Source: Fluviicola sp.
GTDB taxonomy: Bacteria; Bacteroidota; Bacteroidia; Flavobacteriales_D; Crocinitomicaceae
Direction of reading: 5' to 3'
Assembly (NCBI GenBank): GCA_031260455.1
Contig: JAIRJW010000016.1
Span: 1-64,000 of the forward strand
DNA length: 64,000 bases
Shown here one piece after another: positions 59,764-64,000 of this stretch (position 1 is its first letter; each line of letters opens with the position of its first letter). The translations under genes and the position numbers were made by a program. Under the pieces are notes generated by a model. The model was given only the letters and a program-made list of their open reading frames with translations, did not search any database and had not been told where the DNA came from.

Positions 59764-59916
59764 GTTTTGGGAGAAGCAGGTTGGTTACATCACAATCGGA
59801 TAGGCTCTTCCATTATATCCGAGGGCGTTTTTGCATCAATCTGCAAAATCCACGGGAAATATTTGGGCATGACCTGATTTCTCGGACATTTCTTTTTATT
59901 TTTACTAACAAGATTT

Positions 59917-60693
59917 ATGGAAAAAGAATTACAGGTAATCAACTATATCTCCAATTGGTTGAAACAATATGCGTTAAATGCAGGTGTAAATGGGTTTGTT
60001 GTTGGAATTTCCGGCGGAGTGGATAGTGCTGTAACTTCCGCACTTTGTGCAAAAACAGGAATGAAAGTATTGGTACTCAATATGCCGATCCGGCAAACAA
60101 AGGCTGAATTTACAAGAGCCAGCGCGCATATAGATTGGTTACAGGCGAATTTTTCCAACGTAGAGGCATTAACCATTGACCTCACCAATGCGTTTCATCA
60201 ATTAGAGAAAACATTTCCTGCAGGTACGGTAGAAAATCATCTGGCACTGGCCAATTCAAGAGCGCGGTTGAGAATGACAACTTTGTATGCCCTCGGTCAG
60301 ACACATGGTTTACTTGTTGCGGGAACAGGAAACAAAATTGAAGATTTCGGAGTGGGATTCTTTACGAAATATGGTGATGGCGGAGTGGATCTGAATCCGA
60401 TTGCTGATCTGACAAAAACGGAGGTCTTCGAACTGGCTGGTTCGCTCAATATTGTGGAATCGATCCTGACTGCAAAACCGACAGATGGCTTGTGGGAAGA
60501 CGGGCGCTCCGACGAAGACCAGATAGGAGCAACTTACCCGGAACTGGAATGGGCTATGGAATTCAGTGGTAATGAGGAAACCCTGAACAAAAGACAGAAA
60601 GAAGTGCTCACGATTTACCGTAAAATGAATCGTGTGAACAAGCACAAAATGGAGCCAATCCCGGTTTGTTTACTACCTGAAGGTATTAAATGA
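59917..60693 (+). CDS. nadE: Ammonia-dependent NAD+ synthetase
   Basis: A 258-residue adenine-nucleotide alpha hydrolase-like enzyme that amidates nicotinic acid adenine dinucleotide. FVVGISGGVDSAVTSAL is the ATP loop, LVAGTGNKIEDFGVGFFTKYGDGGVDLNPIADLTKTEV the substrate region, and LTAKPTDGLWEDGRSDEDQIG the lid. There is no N-terminal glutaminase domain, so it uses ammonia. It overlaps the M48 gene by 4 bases and stands near gldB as in other gliding flavobacteria, as I recall. Confidence 0.94.
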   Translation: MEKELQVINYISNWLKQYALNAGVNGFVVGISGGVDSAVTSALCAKTGMKVLVLNMPIRQTKAEFTRASAHIDWLQANFSNVEALTIDLTNAFHQLEKTFPAGTVENHLALANSRARLRMTTLYALGQTHGLLVAGTGNKIEDFGVGFFTKYGDGGVDLNPIADLTKTEVFELAGSLNIVESILTAKPTDGLWEDGRSDEDQIGATYPELEWAMEFSGNEETLNKRQKEVLTIYRKMNRVNKHKMEPIPVCLLPEGIK

Positions 60694-62945
60694 TAAAAAG
60701 GATCCGAATAGTTTTTTTGTGCTCATTGCTTGGTGTTTCCCAGGGAATGGCTCAGGAGGATTTTAATCACTATCAGCCGCTGTGCAATAAAGGGCCGGTT
60801 CCGGTGGATTTTTCCGTTTCTACTCTGAATAAGATCAAACAGGATGGAAAAGAAGACCTGAAATCGCTCAATATCAAAAAAAAGCAGTTTTTCGTTGAAC
60901 AAATTAATTATTCGATAGATGAAATCCTGTTTTCCGGAAATGTAACCTTTGGAGACACGATTAGTCATTATTTACAGAAACTGGGAGATAAACTCGTTGC
61001 CGGAAATAAAGAACTGGAAGGTAAACTCCGCTTTTATACCTATAATTCAACAGATGCCAACGCCTTTTCAACCAGGCAGGGAATTGTCTTTGTAACCACC
61101 GGATTGATCGCCCAGCTGACTTCTGAAGCCCAGCTGGCTTTTGTGCTTTCACATGAAATTATCCACTTTCAGGAACACCATGTACTGGATTTATTTGAGT
61201 ATGCTACGAAGGAGAAATTTTATTCCTACAACGAAAGAACTCGTTTCCTGAGTAATTATTCGAGGGAAAATGAGCTGGAAGCAGACTGGATGGCTGTGAA
61301 AATGGTTCACGATGCCGGTTATAAGTCTTCGGAGCTGAACAAGACTTTTGATGTCCTGTTGTATTCCTATCTTCCGTTTGAAGAAATGAAATTCGAGAAA
61401 ACATATTTCAATACTGCTGAAATGTACGTGCCTGAAATGTATTTCGATTTCAAAAGAACCGAAATTTCCGCCAAGTTTAGGTATAACGATTACCTGATGT
61501 CGCACCCGAACCTGGCAAAGCGGAAAGAGCAGGTGGCGGAACAGATCGCGAAATTCAGGGATTGGGACGGAAATATGCTCTATAAAGACAGTTCTGCTTT
61601 CTTTTATGTCAGAGATGTTGCCCGCTTTGAGTATGTTTTGAATAAAGTCTATGAGGAAGAACCGGTTGATGCGCTGTATGCCATTTATATCCTGGAGAAA
61701 AAATATCCGGAATCGGTATTTCTGTCAAACTATAAATCCCAGGCCTGGCTGGATCTGATGAAAACCGTTGTACAGAAGAAGAAATCTGATTATTATACTT
61801 TTCTGCCTTCTGCGAAGCGGAAAATGAAGTATTACGAAGGACAGATTTCCATCCTGAACCAGTTTCTGAATGCACTTCCAAAGCAGGGGAAACTTGCTAT
61901 GGGCTTGCGTGTCATTTACGATGCATATCAAAAAGACACAACCAATTTGGTTGCTGAAAAATGCCTTCAGACAGCAATGCAGATTCTGGTTAAAAGCGAC
62001 GATTTCGATCTGAGCAAATTCTCTGAAAGAAATTATGCCCAGACGCTGGCATACCTGAGTGAAAAAAGGAAAGCGGCTACTATGGGAGAGAAAACTCAGC
62101 CGGATGAGTTGGACAAGTATGCGGTTATTGAAAATCAGTCCAAAGGAATGACGGATGGTTTTCAGATCGATTCAAGTAAGTTTTACATGTATGGAATTGC
62201 GGATATTATCCGCGATAGCAGTTTCATGGCTAAATTCAAATTGCATAATACGAAGAATTCCCAGCTTGAAAAGAAAAATGATGAGTTCAACCTGATGACA
62301 GATATCGAACAAGCGGATCTCGAATCCCAGAAATACGATGAAGCAGCACATCTGAAAATGGATTCCGTGTTGGTCTTCCAGCCAGCAGTTTTCGAAACCA
62401 CTCGATCTTCCGGGATCAATGTCTGCAAAACATTTAAAACCCGGGATCTGATTTTTAAAGAAATGGCAGGCAATGCGGCTGACCTGGATATTCATGTCAA
62501 AACCATGAATCTGCAAAAGCTGGACACGCTGAATGCAGATGACTGGAACAACTACGCCTTATTGCAGCGCAGTCTGACCCGGGCTATCAGCGACCATGAG
62601 AATGACTTTTTCGTATTGGATGTACCGGATCTCAACCGTGTGAAAAACCAGTTCGGAGCAGGAAAACTGCTGTTCATGGAATATCAGCATGCCTATACCC
62701 CGGATTTGCATTTTGGGAATGTGGTACTTTTTACAGTTCTGCTTCCGGTTGGTCTGGTTTATTTCCCGATAGAAATTCTTTCAGGTCATCGTTCCGACTG
62801 GCAATTCTATGTGCTGAATCTTCAAACCGGAGAAGTATTACTGAGTCGTGCGTATTACGCCAATGAGCCATCAACGAAGCATTTTATAGGCTCCCGTTTG
62901 TATGGAATGCTTAACCAGTTAAAACAGGCAAAAAATGAAAATTAA
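60690..62945 (+). CDS. M48-family zinc metalloprotease, secreted
   Basis: A 751-residue protein with signal peptide (VSQGMAQ). A peptidase domain lies at about 90-260: FSTRQGIVFVTTGLIAQL, then HEIIH at His155 (HExxH zinc site) and NELEADWMAVKMV with the third ligand Glu, as in M48 and BepA-like enzymes. The C-terminal two thirds (about 270-751) are unrecognised, helical at first, with LFTVLLPVGLVYFPIEIL near the end as a possible membrane-associated piece. Overlaps nadE and the next barrel gene, so the three form one operon. Possible envelope quality-control role. Confidence 0.85.
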   Translation: MIKRIRIVFLCSLLGVSQGMAQEDFNHYQPLCNKGPVPVDFSVSTLNKIKQDGKEDLKSLNIKKKQFFVEQINYSIDEILFSGNVTFGDTISHYLQKLGDKLVAGNKELEGKLRFYTYNSTDANAFSTRQGIVFVTTGLIAQLTSEAQLAFVLSHEIIHFQEHHVLDLFEYATKEKFYSYNERTRFLSNYSRENELEADWMAVKMVHDAGYKSSELNKTFDVLLYSYLPFEEMKFEKTYFNTAEMYVPEMYFDFKRTEISAKFRYNDYLMSHPNLAKRKEQVAEQIAKFRDWDGNMLYKDSSAFFYVRDVARFEYVLNKVYEEEPVDALYAIYILEKKYPESVFLSNYKSQAWLDLMKTVVQKKKSDYYTFLPSAKRKMKYYEGQISILNQFLNALPKQGKLAMGLRVIYDAYQKDTTNLVAEKCLQTAMQILVKSDDFDLSKFSERNYAQTLAYLSEKRKAATMGEKTQPDELDKYAVIENQSKGMTDGFQIDSSKFYMYGIADIIRDSSFMAKFKLHNTKNSQLEKKNDEFNLMTDIEQADLESQKYDEAAHLKMDSVLVFQPAVFETTRSSGINVCKTFKTRDLIFKEMAGNAADLDIHVKTMNLQKLDTLNADDWNNYALLQRSLTRAISDHENDFFVLDVPDLNRVKNQFGAGKLLFMEYQHAYTPDLHFGNVVLFTVLLPVGLVYFPIEILSGHRSDWQFYVLNLQTGEVLLSRAYYANEPSTKHFIGSRLYGMLNQLKQAKNEN

Positions 62946-63756
62946 GAACATCTTGTTTTTTTGCTGTTTACTGCTTGTTTTTTGGACTGAAGCCCAGGAA
63001 ACCGGTTATTACGGACGACGTGTTTTCCTGGAAATCGACGGGCAGGGACAAATTCCGCTGTTGCAGAATATTTTCGGAGAGCGAAAAGGCTATGTCTCCG
63101 GGAAAGGATCACTTCACAGTTCTTATAACCTGCTTGATATTGCTTACAGAGCCAGTTTAAATATGGCTATAACAGAATCGGTTGGCTTTGGATTGGAATT
63201 TTCGCAGCGTTTTTACCGGGTAAACCTGCAATCAATAGATGAGTTGACACGGAATTTCCAGGATACTGGTGGTAATATGATAACTCAATATTTGAATGCT
63301 CGGGTTGCTTATCTTCCCATCCGGGAAACGGTATTCATGCCCAGGATCCTGGTGGCCCTGGATGACAGTAGGATTCCGTGCGGTTTTGCCAGTGAAATCG
63401 GAGTGGGATATTCCCTGATTCAATTTCCGGACAGAGACCTGACTGTTGAAACCGTAAACCCTGGTGAAAGCAGTGTATTACCTGCAATAAAAAAACACTT
63501 ACTGGATCCGCGTGCGGAAGAATTTAATGGAATGGTTTTTATGTATGGTTTCCGGATGAATTATCCGCTTACGAAAAGAATCCTGTTTCACATCGGTTTT
63601 CGGTATCAGTACGCATTGCAATTCGGTAAAAAGAAATTCCGGCGCATGGATGAATCCGAATATTGGTTTTCAGCAAGAGAAATCTGGTCCAAAGTGAACC
63701 TGAGAAGGCAGCTCGGGATTTTCAGTTTCGGAACAGGATTGACGTTTACGTTGTAA
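62935..63756 (+). CDS. Outer membrane beta-barrel-like protein
   Basis: A 273-residue protein with signal peptide (to TEAQ). Alternating strand pattern throughout, for instance NMAITESVGFGLEFSQRFYRV, YGFRMNYPLTKRILFHIGFRYQY and the end LGIFSFGTGLTFTL. No specific family. The first 11 bases overlap the M48 protease gene, suggesting the protease and the barrel act together. Confidence 0.78.
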   Translation: MKIKNILFFCCLLLVFWTEAQETGYYGRRVFLEIDGQGQIPLLQNIFGERKGYVSGKGSLHSSYNLLDIAYRASLNMAITESVGFGLEFSQRFYRVNLQSIDELTRNFQDTGGNMITQYLNARVAYLPIRETVFMPRILVALDDSRIPCGFASEIGVGYSLIQFPDRDLTVETVNPGESSVLPAIKKHLLDPRAEEFNGMVFMYGFRMNYPLTKRILFHIGFRYQYALQFGKKKFRRMDESEYWFSAREIWSKVNLRRQLGIFSFGTGLTFTL

Positions 63757-63807
63757 TTGCGAATTCCTGTTCCGAATGAATAATTATCAATTCGTGATTG
63801 TTTGGAG

Positions 63808-64000
63808 TTATTTTGCTTCCGGAGCCAGGCGCAATACAATCCCGTCAATTTCTTCGGAAATCGGAATCTGGCATCCCAAACGACTGTTTGGTTTGACAAA
63901 GAAAGCCTGATCCAGCATATCCAGTTCGGCATCGCTTTGTTCTTCCAGCGCTGTATCGGATTCCAGGTAACACTGACAGGTTGCACACATCGCCATTCCG
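63808..64000 (-). CDS. 2Fe-2S ferredoxin, partial (5' end beyond the window)
   Basis: The last 64 or so codons of a plant/adrenodoxin-type ferredoxin on the minus strand; the N-terminal part lies outside. GMAMCATCQCYL gives two cluster cysteines, and SRLGCQIPI the fourth; the first cysteine should lie just past the window edge. The acidic stretch TALEEQSDAELDML is typical of the adrenodoxin-like (ISC Fdx) branch. The Met at 63996 is internal, not the start. Confidence 0.9.
   Translation of the reverse strand, partial: GMAMCATCQCYLESDTALEEQSDAELDMLDQAFFVKPNSRLGCQIPISEEIDGIVLRLAPEAK

Overview
The window looks like a chromosomal segment of a Bacteroidota bacterium, most likely Flavobacteriales and possibly Crocinitomicaceae/Fluviicola-like. 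That placement is inferred from protein character and gene order, not from a database search. Supporting signs are promoters of the -33 TTG / -7 TAnnTTTG type, gliding-motility genes gldB and gldC, a type IX secretion sorting domain, an S46 dipeptidyl-peptidase, meso-DAP type murein genes, and very little Shine-Dalgarno signal. I saw no rRNA, tRNA or CRISPR array.

Layout. 1-10.6 kb: an O-antigen ligase-like protein, a coiled-coil/zapA/RNase Y operon, then a surface-polysaccharide block (SDR epimerase, Wzx-like flippase, UDP-GlcNAc 2-epimerase, GT4 glycosyltransferase, DegT aminotransferase, phosphoglycosyl transferase). 10.7-14 kb: small genes (DMT-like membrane protein, stand-alone T9SS sorting-domain protein, alkyltransferase-like protein, SDR reductase, engB). 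14-14.8 kb: a gene-free control region with a candidate structured RNA on the minus strand, nested inverted repeats and an inverted pair of MraZ-box-like sites. 14.8-31.8 kb: a nearly complete dcw cluster (mraZ, rsmH, ftsL-like, ftsI, murE, mraY, murD, an unrecognised gene, ftsW, murG, murC, ftsQ, ftsA, ftsZ) followed by a YqeY-like gene. It builds the lipid-linked peptidoglycan precursor and the divisome.

31.9-35.4 kb: a lipoprotein trio on the minus strand, facing an XRE regulator, plus a DUF4328-type membrane protein. 35.5-43.3 kb: ahcY, a GT22-like mannosyltransferase, two small secreted proteins, then an apparently acquired cytosine-5 methyltransferase with a broken partner gene and an attC-like inverted repeat, then an ABC exporter paired with a cytoplasmic THI5-like binding protein. 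43.4-54.5 kb: housekeeping genes (upp, HAD phosphatase, TonB-domain protein, rlmB, osmC-like, lipA, lpd, hemH, ZIP transporter, methyltransferase, coaE); a probable IS110-type transposase tail lies just upstream of hemH. 54.5-64 kb: a membrane protein, an S46 peptidase of probable DPP11 type, gldC-gldB, a beta-barrel protein, nadE, an M48 metalloprotease, a second beta-barrel protein and the 3' part of a 2Fe-2S ferredoxin gene.

No single unmistakable new system stands out. The best leads are the structured RNA and palindromes upstream of mraZ, the unrecognised gene inside the dcw cluster, the lipoprotein trio with its XRE regulator, the methyltransferase cassette ending in an attC-like repeat, and the repeats placed directly after stop codons of rny, murE and ftsA.
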